DNA from: Bolinopsis microptera
Taxonomy: Eukaryota > Ctenophora > Tentaculata > Lobata > Bolinopsidae
DNA length: 64,000 nt
NCBI RefSeq assembly: GCF_026151205.1
Contig: NC_087074.1
Span: 14,814,667-14,878,666, forward strand
Reading direction: 5' to 3'
Part shown: piece after piece, positions 35,338 to 55,344 of the stretch
Layout of the letters: the number at the start of each line of letters is the position of its first letter
Position numbering within the stretch: position 1 is the stretch's first letter
The notes under the pieces: generated by a model
The model's input: the letters and a program-made list of their open reading frames with translations, nothing else
Told to the model about the DNA's origin: nothing
The model's database searches: none
Program-made: the position numbers and the translations under genes

Positions 35338-36255
35338 TTAATAGTTAGCTGTGTTGATCCCAAAGAGAGACTCAGCTACACCAATAAAGTAAACAGACTG
35401 AGCTATAGCCATGAGAGGTGCAATGACACTCATACGAGGCACACACCCTTTAAAAAGTGCTCCAAACCCCTCGTTCTTGATAACCTTGGAGAAGGCGTCC
35501 GGAACCCCACTGTAGGTGACGTTTTGAACTCCGGGTGTTACCGTCTGTATGCGTGTTTTAATAACATCGAAGGGCGTGACCATACCAGCAGCAGCAGCAC
35601 CCCCGACACTGGCAACACCCAGGGTTTTAAGGAAACCTGTGAACTTGCTATCAGTCTCGCTGTGGAAGAGCTGAGTTCCGATACCCACACACGGGAAGTA
35701 GACACAGGAGAAGGTAACGTCTCTCAGAGCTGTGACCGCCGTGCCCTTGTAAAGTCCTTTAATGCCTTTCTCCTGGAACAGTTTCTTAGCTAGAGACCCT
35801 GCAGTCATCGTGTTACCTTCCACCTGGCTAGCAAGCTGCATCTGGATCTTGAGGAGCTCCATGGGTGTGGTGATGACTATCTGACAAGAACCAGCACCAG
35901 CTCCAGCCAGCACTTCATGCTTCACTGAGATCTTTGACTTGCCTGACGTCACAGCAAAGTGTCTCCTCAGTTCATCGTTCACCACAAGCTTGATTGCTTT
36001 CTCCGGGTTGATAAGGAGAAGGTTGACACCAACACCTCGGTACAACCCTAAGGGTCCTTCTGACTTGAAGATGGATTTGAAACAGTGGAAAACATTTCGG
36101 TATTTGGGAGGTCCACCCATTGATTTGTTCTGACTTTGCATCCTCGTTTTAACAAGGTCAAGAGGAAAAGTACAGGTTACTCCGACTACCCCGGCAAAGG
36201 CACCGTTGAAAACTTTGCATTTCAAACGGTCGAAGGTGGAGATCTGGTGGGCCAT
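35338..36255 (-). CDS. Mitochondrial glutamate carrier (SLC25A22/A18-like), 305 aa
   Basis: An inner-membrane carrier of the SLC25 family; the A22/A18 group cotransports glutamate with a proton into the matrix. Three repeats carry the signatures PLDLVKTRMQ, PMELLKIQMQ and PFDVIKTRIQ. NPEKAIKL after the first repeat and the C-terminal IAPLMAIAQSVYFIGVAESL closely follow the vertebrate glutamate carriers. I chose ATG 36255 (MAHQIST) because a TTTTGCAG acceptor lies 3 bases upstream, implying a 5'UTR intron; the in-frame ATG at 36264 would lie inside that intron. The coding sequence is otherwise intronless. Confidence 0.93.
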   Translation of the reverse strand: MAHQISTFDRLKCKVFNGAFAGVVGVTCTFPLDLVKTRMQSQNKSMGGPPKYRNVFHCFKSIFKSEGPLGLYRGVGVNLLLINPEKAIKLVVNDELRRHFAVTSGKSKISVKHEVLAGAGAGSCQIVITTPMELLKIQMQLASQVEGNTMTAGSLAKKLFQEKGIKGLYKGTAVTALRDVTFSCVYFPCVGIGTQLFHSETDSKFTGFLKTLGVASVGGAAAAGMVTPFDVIKTRIQTVTPGVQNVTYSGVPDAFSKVIKNEGFGALFKGCVPRMSVIAPLMAIAQSVYFIGVAESLFGINTANY

Positions 36256-36264
36256 GACCTGCAA

Positions 36265-37265
36265 AATGTGTTCCCAGTTAATTAAGTTTTAAATAATTTA
36301 ATTAAGTTAAATAAGTTAATAAGTTAAATAAGTTCAACTTAGATGGATTAATGTTTTGAACTCAAAGAAACAGTTCAAAATTTTATCACACTGTATTTAA
36401 ATTATCCATTATAAAGGCATGATGATAATAACGTTTAGCTTTTTAAATAATAAAACGCCAGAATTTTGGACGATTAGAATATGTTCAAATGTATTCATTG
36501 ACAATCGTACAATGTGTGATTATGTTAATAATTTTTGCAACTAACATGTTATAAATTTCCGGCAACATTATATCATAATATATGCATCGCCACATTAGTA
36601 AATAAATATAAAATTTCGCGGAATGAAAAGTTCACTATTTACGAAAAGACTGATAAAATAAATTTGACAGCCATAATATGGCACACATTCAATAGCCAAG
36701 TAGTAAAACTTGCACTATAAAGCTGTCGTATTATATACTTAATTAACAACAACTTAAACCGGGGATAAAGAGATATTGTTCAATACTCAAAAGACAATTA
36801 TATAATAATATATGCTAACTTCAAATATTCACCGCATAAAATTTAGTCGGTAATGGCTTTAAAACTTAAAATTTGAACCTAAGTAGTATTAAACTGTGGT
36901 GCAGCTAAAGTATTAGTCAGACGAGCTTCACAACAAAGTTCGTGATTTAACACCTGAGCTGTATTTTAATTTTAGTACTATGATCATCAATACAAACTTT
37001 AATGTCGTTGGATAGTCCATAATTAAATGAAAATGCGTTGCTTCGAAAATTATAAAAACACTGTCCATATTAAAACATGATTTACTCAAGCTCAACAACT
37101 TGCGTGATATAACATAAATTTATATGCAATAATTGGATTCTAAAATCAAATACGTTCTAAATAGTAAATACTTATTCCACTCTTAAAACTTCAAAAGTCA
37201 AGCTAGGCGTTCCAAAAAGTAAGAACTTAATATATTATATAATAAAGATCATTAAATCGTTAAAT
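36265..37265. other. AT-rich intergenic stretch
   Basis: No gene recognised. A short TAAGTTAAATAAGTT-like repeat lies at 36285-36335. Confidence 0.5.
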
Positions 37266-39931
37266 CTATATCACTTCAGTGGGCTCAGCCTCTTCCACAT
37301 GAATTTTGACCTTTACTATAGCGTTTGGAATCTTACTGTTACAAAACTTAACAAATAAAACCCGCTCCCCGACCCTATAAGCGGAGAGGGTAAGCGTGCG
37401 CTCTATTGTGGACTCTGGCTGGACAGTGCCACAATACAACTTCTTACTGCGTCTAATACCAGGTCCCTCCAAGTAAAAATAGGACCGGGTCAGCTTGGTG
37501 GAGGTGGTGTTAGTGTAGGTACAGGTCACATCAAACTCCTCGTACTGTTTCACGTTTGTTTTGCTACACGTGACCATGACACCGGTACCTTTTTTCACCA
37601 AGAAGGTTTCCTGTGTGGCGTAGACTTGCTTCGTTTCTTGGACTGACAGCTGAAGGAACATCCGGAGCGTGGAGCCAGCACGGATCTTCTTGACGTACTC
37701 GTCTGGTAGGAGGGATATGGTGAGGGTGTCTGATTCATTGCTAGAGAGTTCTAGAACGTTGGTGATGGTTTTGATGAGGGGTTGCTTGTTGTCTGTTCTG
37801 CCGGTGTACGCAGAACACTTGATGTGTGCCGAGAGGGACACTGTTCTCGATGATTTGGAGCTCGTGTTCGTGAACTTGAGAGGAATTTTGATTTCTTCTC
37901 CCATGATCGCTGTTTCGTGCCCAATATCAACCTCAATATCTCTGTTAGATCTCATGACAGTCCACTCTTTCCGGGAACCAAAGTGACTAACCTTGGCCAC
38001 CACTTCTTCTTCCTCTTTGGAGTCCTCCGGGTATTTATAAAAGTTTGTTAAATCTTCTCGTTCATCTGACCCCACTGCTTTAGTGCTTATTGATTTGCCA
38101 ATACAGTTCCTATCAATATACTCCACCGCCATATTACCGTCCTTCTCAACCTTCCACCAGACTCTATCACCATTAACTTCTGAGAACATGAAGCCGGTAT
38201 CGTATGGGAGGTAGACATCCCCCTGCTTGATTGCTAATACGGGACAAGGTCCACACCTCATAATACTTTCACTAGCTTCTTGAGGGGTAGCATCAACTGC
38301 CTGCCAACCATCATACCCTGGGGGCAGGTCGTGTCTTTTAAACCAAGCTTCGTTCCAAACATGGAAATTCCAAATGGAATCGTCTAAATCATCAACAGGA
38401 TTCCCCTCGACATCGTAGTGACAGTCGATGGAGTAGCTGCAGTCTGTATCGTGCCCCGACTCAAAGTTCGTGATACACCGAGCTGGAATACCGAGACATC
38501 TCAAGAGAGTGGTCAGGACACCACTAAAGACCCAACACTGCCCATACCTCACTGGTTCCTCGTTAAGAAGATATTGTCTCAATATCTCCACACTTCCAAC
38601 CCACTCTGTAGGATCAGTGGAGTTGGGAGGATATGTCTCAGTCCATCTGCCCCATAACATGCCCCCTTCATCATTAGAGTTTACAAGAGCTGACAGGGCC
38701 CGGGTCAATTTAACTGGGTCTGATCTAGCTCCCACAGCCAAATTAGCGTTAGATAGAAGATAAACAGCACATTCCAAAACACAAACTTCGTACTGACCAA
38801 AGTTCCACGGGATGGGCTCGTAATCACGGTGAGTCCCGACCCAAATGAGACCTGTGTCATTTAAAACATACTCCTCCCTCTGTGCTTCATCGTCTAAAAA
38901 CACACTGTCCTCAGGACACCAACAGTTGAAGAGGACGAATATCTCCTCGGGGCAGGTTATTTTAGTGATGTTGGGAGATCCAGGAGAGTCTGGCACGGAG
39001 CATATACTTTCTATGAGGACTTTGTAGTAGCCGACTGGAGCGGAGACGGGAGTCATCATGCTGTAAGTTACCTCTTCCCCCTCGTGTTTATCTAGGATGA
39101 AGCCCCAGTCTTTGTTGTCTAGTTTTTTGGACTCGTGAAGCGTGCAGAGTGTTCCTTTGCCTGAAATAAATTGTGTTTATGTACGATCAACAAACGTTTT
39201 ACAGCACAATTTCACACTCAGATTTAGAGAATATTCGTAGCTGTTCTCTTTAAACTTGGAAACTGGCAAGTTTTTGATTTTTAGTGTTTTGCTACAATAC
39301 AGTGAGCAGAATCATTATTGGACGATATAATTCTGGGAATTCTGTCAGTTTATAAAACGTTGCCACTTGACACGAAACAGACGTCTTGCACATATTAAAC
39401 GCTAGGTTATACACGGAACTACAAACAATTAGAGGTTCTTAGACTTACAGGGACTGTACCGCTGCAGTCCAGATATCAGTATAATGTGCAGCGGACTTAC
39501 AAATTGTTAATAAATTATCAACAGTTTCCTGAATTTAACATGCAAAACGGCTAAAAAAACTCACTTATAGCAGGTTTGTCACCAGTGTAAAAGGTAAAAA
39601 CAACAGAATGCTTCTCAGGATCAAATTCTTTATCTAACTTCAACTTCATTTTGAATTCTTTGCCCCTTCTCAAGATTAAACGTTTATTATCATACTGATC
39701 AGTTCGGTGATTTGCTTTGTTGTCTTTTATCATCCAGTCTATTGTCTGCACCCATATTTTGTTGGGTCCCTCGTCGTCTTTGATTGTGTTGTTGAGGCGA
39801 GCAAAGAAGTTTGACCGTGAGGGTTTGAGGTAAGCAGCACTTGATTCGAATGTGTTGAATTCTGAATCTTCCTCATCACCCGAACCGTCAGAGTCAATGT
39901 CAATTACTTCTTGAGCATTTGCATTCGCCAT
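37266..39931 (-). CDS. Transglutaminase (factor XIII/TGM family), 753 aa
   Basis: Protein-glutamine gamma-glutamyltransferase, a calcium-dependent protein cross-linker. Exon 1 is 39931-39565 (GTGAGT donor) and exon 2 is 39160-37266 (TTTATTTCAG acceptor), joined in phase 1. The catalytic triad is intact: Cys331 (YGQCWVF), His389 (NFHVWNEAW) and Asp412 (GWQAVDATPQ). WNFGQ, the calcium-binding region and DEREDLTNFYKYPEDS are recognisable, and two C-terminal beta-barrel domains follow. The first 50 residues form an acidic N-terminal extension (VIDIDSDGSGDEEDSEF) without a signal peptide, so the enzyme looks cytosolic or unconventionally released. ATG 39931 is preferred over the in-frame ATG 39970 because of its better context. 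Confidence 0.93.
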
Positions 39932-39971
39932 CCTGAATATATTATGATTTATTAAATTTATAACATTCATT

Positions 39972-40605
39972 TTGATGTTTAAGCAGGCTTTTTAAGTTCA
40001 GATCATTCTATACGTCTTGTATACTAAGAGAATAGCACACAGAGTCAGTCCACACGAATTTTACCAACAATTTACCGCCTATTTGATCACGGGTATCAAA
40101 TGGCGGGTCACAGATGTTAACTATCTACTCATCAACAAGTTAGATAGACGTTATTTCATCTTTACCAGGAATTCCTGTACCACTTCTGCTCAACCGACGT
40201 AAATAGTGATCAACTACAACCCTTACACTGTGCTTAAAATGATCGTGTTGATATACGGTTCATCACCATTGTAATTCCTAGTAGACATCTCTAGGCTCAC
40301 ACTTTTTAGGAACCAAATTAGTACAAGACTTAGCTAGACCAGATTTTGTTCCATATACTAAAACGTTTTATCTTAATTTATCAATATACAGTGTGCAAAT
40401 TTCTAAATACTTCGGCGTGTATATAATATAAATTAAACCGGTTATTGAGTAGGCTAGAATGAAATAACGCCCTCGTATCCCATTGGAGGAGAGCGGTGTA
40501 GAACTTGATCACGTGCAATAAAACTTCCTATCATCTCACGGCTGGTTAGAGTGAACTGCACTAGACGTTGGGGTATTGTATTTGAACCGTTTGTCATTTG
40601 GTCAA
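39972..40605. other. Divergent intergenic region
   Basis: It separates the transglutaminase (minus) from the receptor kinase (plus) and so should hold both promoters. No clear TATA box or other motif was picked out. Confidence 0.4.
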
Positions 40606-40609
40606 TATT

Positions 40610-48100
<7,491 letters not shown>

Positions 48101-49741
48101 GCACTTAGAAACCGGTTGAAAATCAAACGACTGATATAGTGATTAAGGACATCGAGAACGATGGACATCGATGGAACACAATAACTTTGAAGACAACAGA
48201 GAGTTTTATCCAAGAGAGCCTCATACATGCATTTGAAATTGACGTTTATTAGTTAAGACTTAATCAGGATCCGTGGAGAAAATGTCGAAGTGAAATAACT
48301 AGCGTAAGCGGTACTGCATGATCATCACTTAACTTTGATATTAGTGATTAGCTTGAAAAGAAATATTGATAAGATTTTGGTCATTAAGATCAAATAAATA
48401 TGAACTGTTAATAGTACATATCATTTTTAATTGCGTGGAATGTGTATCATTTAACTTACCATTTTTATTATTTCTTATATTTTGTTTTTCAATTGTTAAC
48501 AAAAGTACAGAATGTAGGAAGGAATCCATAATAATTGCCACTTTATATTTATTTACCTATATTGACCATTGTTAATGGTCTGGCCCGGCGGCGCGCGCTA
48601 CTTCGAAGAAATTTAGACGAGTAACATCCGTCAATTACCTATCTTGCTGGTTTATGTGACAGATAATGCATAAATAATGCACGGCTAAATTGTGTTAAAG
48701 TTATATTTGTCATACCACATTGAGTCAAGTAGATTTTAACGGTTAGGGGCCCTTTTAGAAAAATCTCGTAGATCAACTGTATAATAAAGTATAATACGAG
48801 TTGGACTCGTCGATAATCCATTTGAAACAAATATTAATATTTTACAAGTATCACCCGTTAAGGCCCAGTAGCGCATTTCGCTGATCTAACTACGGTTGCG
48901 AGAAGCATAATTGAGTGCGCGGCGCGACCCATGCAGTAACGTACCAGTAATTTAACGCATCCCCACTGCGAGATGATCATTCGCGAGGTGAAAATGAGCG
49001 CTGGGGACGATCTCTCTGAAATTTTACCTGTTGGTTCAGTGGACGATTTTAGCCACAGCGCCTTAAATTTAGCACGATCGTCCATAATCACACAAAGTTA
49101 CAGCTAATTTAGTGATGTAAACACTCGTTGCAATATACTGGAATTGAATCGAGCGCGTTACTATGGTTACTGCGCGTTGATATGGTTACTAGATTTAGAT
49201 TAGATTCATCGTTTTAGCGCGCGTAGCACGTAGCATTATTACAATTCTATCATATTGTCATATTATTATTAGATGCACGAGTTTAGCTGCATTTTACATT
49301 TAATTTCAGGAATCTGCAAGATTTGTAATCGATTAGATAATATTTAATTTCGTTCTTCATTCCTTGCTTGGCGGTCCTCATTTATGTATGTATTTTACCT
49401 GGGAGCGGGAACTCCAGGCTCAAGGCTACGCTTTTCATTAACCGGGATGTAATTTTCATAAACCGATTAGAGTTTAGTCAGTATGACATGCTGATCGCCG
49501 CCAGACAGTTGAAAATTTGTTTCATACACATAAAATTGATTGTGTCATATCTGAGTTCTTGGCTGTATTTCGAAACCTCAGTCAGTTGTGGGTTTTTACC
49601 GGCCTAAATAAAAAGTCAAGTTTACAGGACATTTCTGGGGAACCTTACTATGTGTTTTACTTAACAAGATCAAAGATGCGAAGGTGAGGAAAAGGAAGCG
49701 TGCATTCGAGAGCGTATCATTTTGTACATTATATTACCCCG
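48101..49741. other. Gene-poor stretch downstream of the RTK
   Basis: It contains the presumed RTK 3'UTR (to about 48410) and GC-rich CGCGCG patches (48585 and 49205). No gene was supported. Confidence 0.5.
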
Positions 49742-49749
49742 ATCTGAAG

Positions 49750-50557
49750 CAGGAGGTGACCGGGATTGGCAATTTTGAGTTATCCCGGTCCCGGTCAACC
49801 GGGTCAAGTCACATTTTTCATCCCGGTCGCGGTCAAATGCTGATTTATGATCCCGGTCCCGGTTAATTCAGGATTCTTGGTCCCGGTCAATCACTCAAAT
49901 TTGCCGGGATTTTGACCGGGATCTTTTACATAATTTCATTCACTGTGATTTTAAGTTTTTACTTTCATTCATTGTGAATTTCATCTTTAAACAACCTCTG
50001 AGCCAAATAAAACAATGTTTAAAATTGCTAAACAAGTTTAGGTAACTAATATCGTTACATAACTCATAAGTGCAAACTAACATCAAGTTTTCAACTCGGG
50101 CTACGCCCAATTATCAATTGGAGAATGAAACTGTTGAATAATTTGAGGGATCATTGACTGAGGAATGAGGAATGAGGGTGAACTTGAGTAATCAGTACAT
50201 GAACATTATTGGTGTAGTACATTAGGCCCATGCCCCATATTGACGGGTTTTTTCTAATTTAATATTCTAGTTATTACTTATTCAAATTGTTCAATTATAA
50301 TGTAAATGAAAGTTGCAGCTTTCAATATGAGAATACCAGTTTTGGTCCCGGTCATCCCGGTAAAATCCCGGTCATCCCGAAAAAATTGTATTGTTGGTCC
50401 CGGTCCTGGTCCCGGTCCCGGTAAGATAGAAATCCCAGAAATTATTGGTCCCGGTCCCGGTAAATTGATAATCTCAGTCCCGGTCCCGGTCAAGTCACAT
50501 TTTGTATCCCGGTCCCGGTCCCGGTCAGGCCTAAAATCATGTCCCGGTCACCTCCTG
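49750..50557. mobile_element. hAT-type non-autonomous element (808 bp)
   Basis: The ends are inverted (CAGGAGGTGACCGGGA) and flanked by the exact 8-bp duplication ATCTGAAG (49742-49749 and 50558-50565), the hallmark of hAT elements. Both subterminal regions are packed with CCCGGTC-type hexamers, at 49775-49920 and 50345-50545. No transposase frame is present. Confidence 0.92.
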
Positions 50558-50559
50558 AT

Positions 50560-52259
50560 CTGAAGTTTGATGACTAGAAAACAGTGAATACAATTAATGT
50601 TTATTAATATTATTATCGAACTTCATATTATATTGTTTATCCTAAGTAAAGATCTGATAACTCTACAACAGGGATCGGTTAAACTATAAATGGAAACAAT
50701 TTAAATACTGAAACATAAACTAGTGTTAACATATCTATAATACGTTAACTTAAAACTTAATTACATCAACTTGCAAGATTTAAAAAATTTTCCCTATAAA
50801 ATACAGAGGCAATATCAAATATGGCACAGTTCAGTCAAATGAAAAAATCTGTTTGTTGATGGCACTGAAGAATATTTTGAAAAAAGCTACGATGAAAGTT
50901 GAAGGAACAGTTAAAGGAACACTATACCAATTTCAGAATGTAAATTTTCGTGTTTAAATATCATACTTTATAAGGTATAAAGTTTCGTATTATTAATCAA
51001 AAGTTGGTGTAATATCACACGTAACACGTTTTAGATATTAAACAGAAGAAAGTTTTTTTGTCCTAGATCAAGAGCTGCTCATTTCTCACAAGCAGTGTGG
51101 TCGGGGTTCTGTTCTTCGATTCTTGCTGCCTTTGTCTTTCGCACGCAAGTAGGAGTACCCTGAGGATTAGAGGCAATAATAATAATAACGCTTTATTTGT
51201 ATACCGCTTAGGCCGTATAATCAACCATGAATTATTAAAATTTTATAGTTCTACAATTGGAACCTGCGACTTGTTTTGCAGTGAATCACAATCCAGACGA
51301 AATGTGTAATTTTAAAAAGTATAGGTACACACCTGTCCGTAGTTTCTCGTACATCACGCGTGACGTCCGGCTAGAAGGAGTTTCTCCCAGGTCTGCTGTC
51401 TAGGAAGAGAGAATGGGAGATGAGAGCTGTCAGATGAGATGGTGGTCCAAAAGAAACTGCTGGGAGCCTGACAGAAAACCGTATTGCAAGCCCCGAAACG
51501 GTGTCAGGTTTGTGACTGAAGATTCTGATCAAGCTCAGGGTTGAGTCTACACAGTGTCGCCACTTGCCGATGCCAGTTGATGCGACAGGACACTGATTTA
51601 AGTGGGAAGTTGTGTCTAAGAAACAGCGTGTGGTTCGGGTGCCGGTTGAACGCATGTAATAGGGAGGGTATATCCGTATTTCGCTGCTAGGAGGTGGTCC
51701 GCAGATTGCGTGAAGATGCCTACTTTTAAACCTATCAATAGGTTCAATAGGTAGGTGCTAGTGATGCAGTCCTTGACCCGGAAGCTAAGGCTTCCCCGTT
51801 TCTCGCTCATTTGTGCTCCGATGTTCTTGTGACCTCTGCAGGGGTCAAGTGCAGGATGAGGGACATGGCCGACCAAGAGAAGGTTGTTTTTGAGAGGTAT
51901 TTTTATACAGTTTAACTGTATCATTACCCTTGGAAATCTCTCGACCCAAACGATGCCAAATTCTGCCTCCGAGCACAAGTACTTTGTAGGGGGTCAGCGA
52001 GTCATTTCATGTCTATTGTTCAATGTCGTTGAGCAAGGGGGAGGTTAGCTGCTGTCTACTGCCGTTATTCTCCAATTCTTAGAGTTCGTCTTTCGCACGT
52101 GAGTAAGTTTCCTGGGGAAAATAAATAGTCAACCAAAAATTATTAATAATAAACATAGATGGACTTCCCACAATTATAACCAGTAAATCTGACACCTGCT
52201 AGCTGGCGTAAATTTAAAATTTAACACGCAGTGCGCGCGCCGCGCGCTAAAAATATCTC
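50560..52259. other. Repeat-derived stretch, no supported gene
   Basis: A diverged direct repeat (GTCTTTCGCACG followed by AATAATA and a TCAACC...ATTATTA block) occurs at about 51115-51260 and 52070-52200. The ~800 bp between has higher GC and overlapping minus-strand ORFs (51371-51655 and 51616-51978) without a recognisable family. It may be an old retroelement with short direct terminal repeats. Confidence 0.4.
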
Positions 52260-55200
52260 AAATTTGAAAACTGATGTGGTTCTTATTACCGAAAATCGAA
52301 TTCGCGCCAGCCCAGTAGATGAATCCATAAATTTGGAACATGGGCACATCGCAGTATTGGCCGTATTTGAGTGCTGGGAAGGCTCAGTTCGGTTTTCTAA
52401 GATGGACATAGCCGTAAGCTAGGCCTAGGAGCCATCAAAAGTCGTATAAAATTACCCATGGAATGACCAGAAATGAACGAAAATGAACATTCTTCTCAAA
52501 GTGCTCAGAATGGTTTAAAATGGGTCGGAAAGTGTTTATATTAGTCCTAGGACCACTCAAACCAAGTTTGGGAATCACTGCATGTCTAGAACCGATGTTA
52601 CCAATGTTCCAAAATGTTCCAATTTTGGCACAATAATCCTCCTGAGAATCCAGATTTTTGGAACATGGGCACATCGAAGTATTGGCTGTATTTAAGTGCT
52701 GGGAAGCCTCAATTCGGTTTTCTAAGATGGATGTAGGTAAAAACTAGGCCTAAGAGCCATCAAAACTCAAATAACATTACCCAGGTTCATGGAATGTATG
52801 GAAAATGAACAAAAATGAAAATAGTAGTTGAGATGGTGGAAACATTTGATACAATTTTGGAAACATGCTTTTACAGCCGTATTTATGCTTGTACTGACTT
52901 GGACACGTTCATAAAAAGGTGGCACTAGAGATTGATTTTTCACTGCCAAAATTGTGTGAAGCATTTTAAAATACTTGTATCTCAAGGAGTATGCTATGAA
53001 AGTTAACCAAATTTTAATGTGGTCCAAAAAGATTCAAATGTCACATAATAAAGTCATTCATCTCTTTATATCTGTTAATTGTGCAGATATGAGCCAGAAA
53101 TCACAAAATATTCATTTCTTGCACCTCTAATGATGAATTTACATTCTGTGAGTGTGTCCTGCTTCTCAATGTGATTATTGAACCTTTTTGAGATAGCTGA
53201 GTGTTAAAAGTGCAAAGAATCACCGGTTAAATGTGGAGTTACGATGCAATTATCACATACAGGGTTAATTCTGACTAAGTATTTTAGAATGATGAATGTG
53301 ATATGAATATCAACGGAATGATTGTAACAATGAACTCTATCAATCACAATTATATCATGCTAACTAATATTTAGAGAATTTAGATGGTTAAAAGTGCCAT
53401 AATGAGTCAAAAATCACATAAATGAGCATGTATTGAAATGATGCTGTATCAGGGGAATGTACACTGTCCATTTGAACACTGTCCATTAGTACTCCGATGA
53501 AAAAGCGATGAATGTCGATTTGCCGTGATTCTAGCTTTGTGTGTTATTGTGTGATTTCAATGCACGGCAATGAAGGGACTCAGGTACCACGATCTGGCAG
53601 ACAAACATGTCTGAACAGACATAGCGAGTCAGATCTGGTTCAGGAAATTTTATCGTTAAAGAGATATTCATATTTCATATGAATCAATACTCAGGTTTCT
53701 AATTTTGGACTCGCCCGGGGTTTGATTATGATACTTTGAGGAATGACATTTGATTTATAAGTTGATTTCAAATCCCCTATGGGTACCAGAAATACTGGTT
53801 TCACAACAACAACATCACTTTTTGGCTCTATATCAGGTTGGTATTCATAGTAAATCTGCAGTAATTTGTTGTGACACTGCACTTGTTTATGGTCATGGAG
53901 AAGTTCGTTATTAGAGTAATAGTGGAATCAATAATCACAAAACACTGATTTTAAACTGATTAAACTAGGCAAGTACTTTTACTACTCAGGCCATGATAAT
54001 TTTGTCTCCATACTGTGACAAATGAATCAATCAGTTACGTATAATACTTAATTGAATTTTTGAAATGTGATTATCGATTCATTACCTTTCTTTTCAAAAT
54101 GTCATTACAACTTGAACATTACATATGATTCAATTGTCATACTTTAAAGAAAATTACATAGTTGGTAGCCAGATTTGTGTGATTTTTGAATCATTTAACC
54201 ACCCAGATCAAAAATTATCGCTCAAAGGCCTTCAATATGGTATAAGCTTAGACATGGATTCAAAAATCACATAATAAGAACCATAGAATGGATATATGTT
54301 GTCATATTGTGCACTTAATTTAAGGCTTACTATAGTGAGACTTAATAGCGCACCAATAACGAAAATGTGATTTTTGAATCATATTAACTGGTTTTAATAC
54401 TATTTAATACTATTTTGTACCCTAAAAAATGATAGAAAGCCAATAAAAACATAAGATGATTCAATAATCACTGCTCAAAATAGGCTCATTTCCAATGTTT
54501 AAGTTGTGATTTTTGAATCATTTTGGCACCAATAACAATTTCAGATAAGACATTTTATTCCTTACATGCATTATAGTCACCATATCAATTTTGGCGTCTT
54601 TGTGAATAGTACTTTTCAGATTATCTAGTGTTGATTCATCTTGCATTTCTAATTGTGTGATTTTTGAATCATTGGCACACAAATAACGATAACTCCTGTG
54701 ATATAAGCACTACAGACTCCGTGATTTCAGGATCATGAAATTTAATCGAATTTCTAAAGGTATAGATAGATATATCAACCAACAAAGAGCAATGACCATT
54801 TTAAAAACTCATTTAAAAAAAATCAATCTCTAGTGCCACCTTTTTTTGAACGTGTCCACTTGGAATCTATCTGGTATGGTAGAAGGACACATGTACTAAC
54901 ATTTCCAGCCACTTAGAAGTGCAAAATACTCCCCTGGTTCATGGAATGAATGAAATGAACACAAAATGAACATTTTCCTAGAATCCCCTGAATTGGGCTA
55001 AAACCAATTGGAATCGGTCGGTATTGATACCAGGAGTGTCCCTGAGAAGTTTGGTGTGCCTAGCATGTTCAGAAAGGGCTCTGGGGCAATGTTTCTATTT
55101 TGGTTTCAGAGTAGTTGAGATGGTGGAAACAATTGACACAAATTTAGAAACATGCTTTTTAGCGGTAATTATGCCTGGACTGGCATGGAATCGATATGGT

Positions 55201-55290
55201 ATGGTGGAGGGGTATATTAACTACATTTTTGGGTGTTTTCAAATTAAAGATTTCAAAGCCAGATTTTCGGCTTAAGTTGGATGGGACATG
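52260..55290. repeat. Tandem ~320-bp module array, interrupted by an insertion
   Basis: Modules share GGAACATGGGCACATCG, GTGCTGGGAAG, CGGTTTTCTAAGATGG, an AAATGAAC run and GTAGTTGAGATGGTGGAAAC. GGAACATGGGCACATCG starts at about 52337 and 52660. The GTAGTTGAGATGG block is at 52824 and 55111. The array is split by the element at 52901-54857. Confidence 0.8.
52901..54857. mobile_element. 1,957-bp inverted-repeat element with internal motif array
   Basis: The 40-bp ends (starting GGACACGTTCA) match as inverted repeats with one mismatch: 52901-52940 and 54818-54857. ACTT flanks both sides (52897-52900 and 54858-54861). A paralogous module at 55111-55210 shows the same flanks joined without the insertion. 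Inside, TGTGATTTTTGAATCAT or close variants recur on both strands, e.g. 54178, 54258, 54366, 54457, 54505 and 54656. A minus-strand frame at 53691-53882 is open but has no transposase motif. The superfamily is not assigned. Confidence 0.85.
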
Positions 55291-55344
55291 CCCAAATTGT
55301 ATATGCTTTGATCGTGATCGGGTTTTCAAAAATAAACGATTTAC

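Noticed and set aside
48858-49091. Minus-strand ORF starting MDDRAKFKALWLK with a GTAAAA donor-like site
   Set aside because: No matching second exon and a GC-patchy context; it could be a first exon but is unsupported.
53691-53882. Minus-strand 63-codon open frame inside the 1,957-bp element, considered as the last exon of the cryptic gene
   Set aside because: No acceptor of the right phase and a stop just upstream; it also lies within an inserted element.
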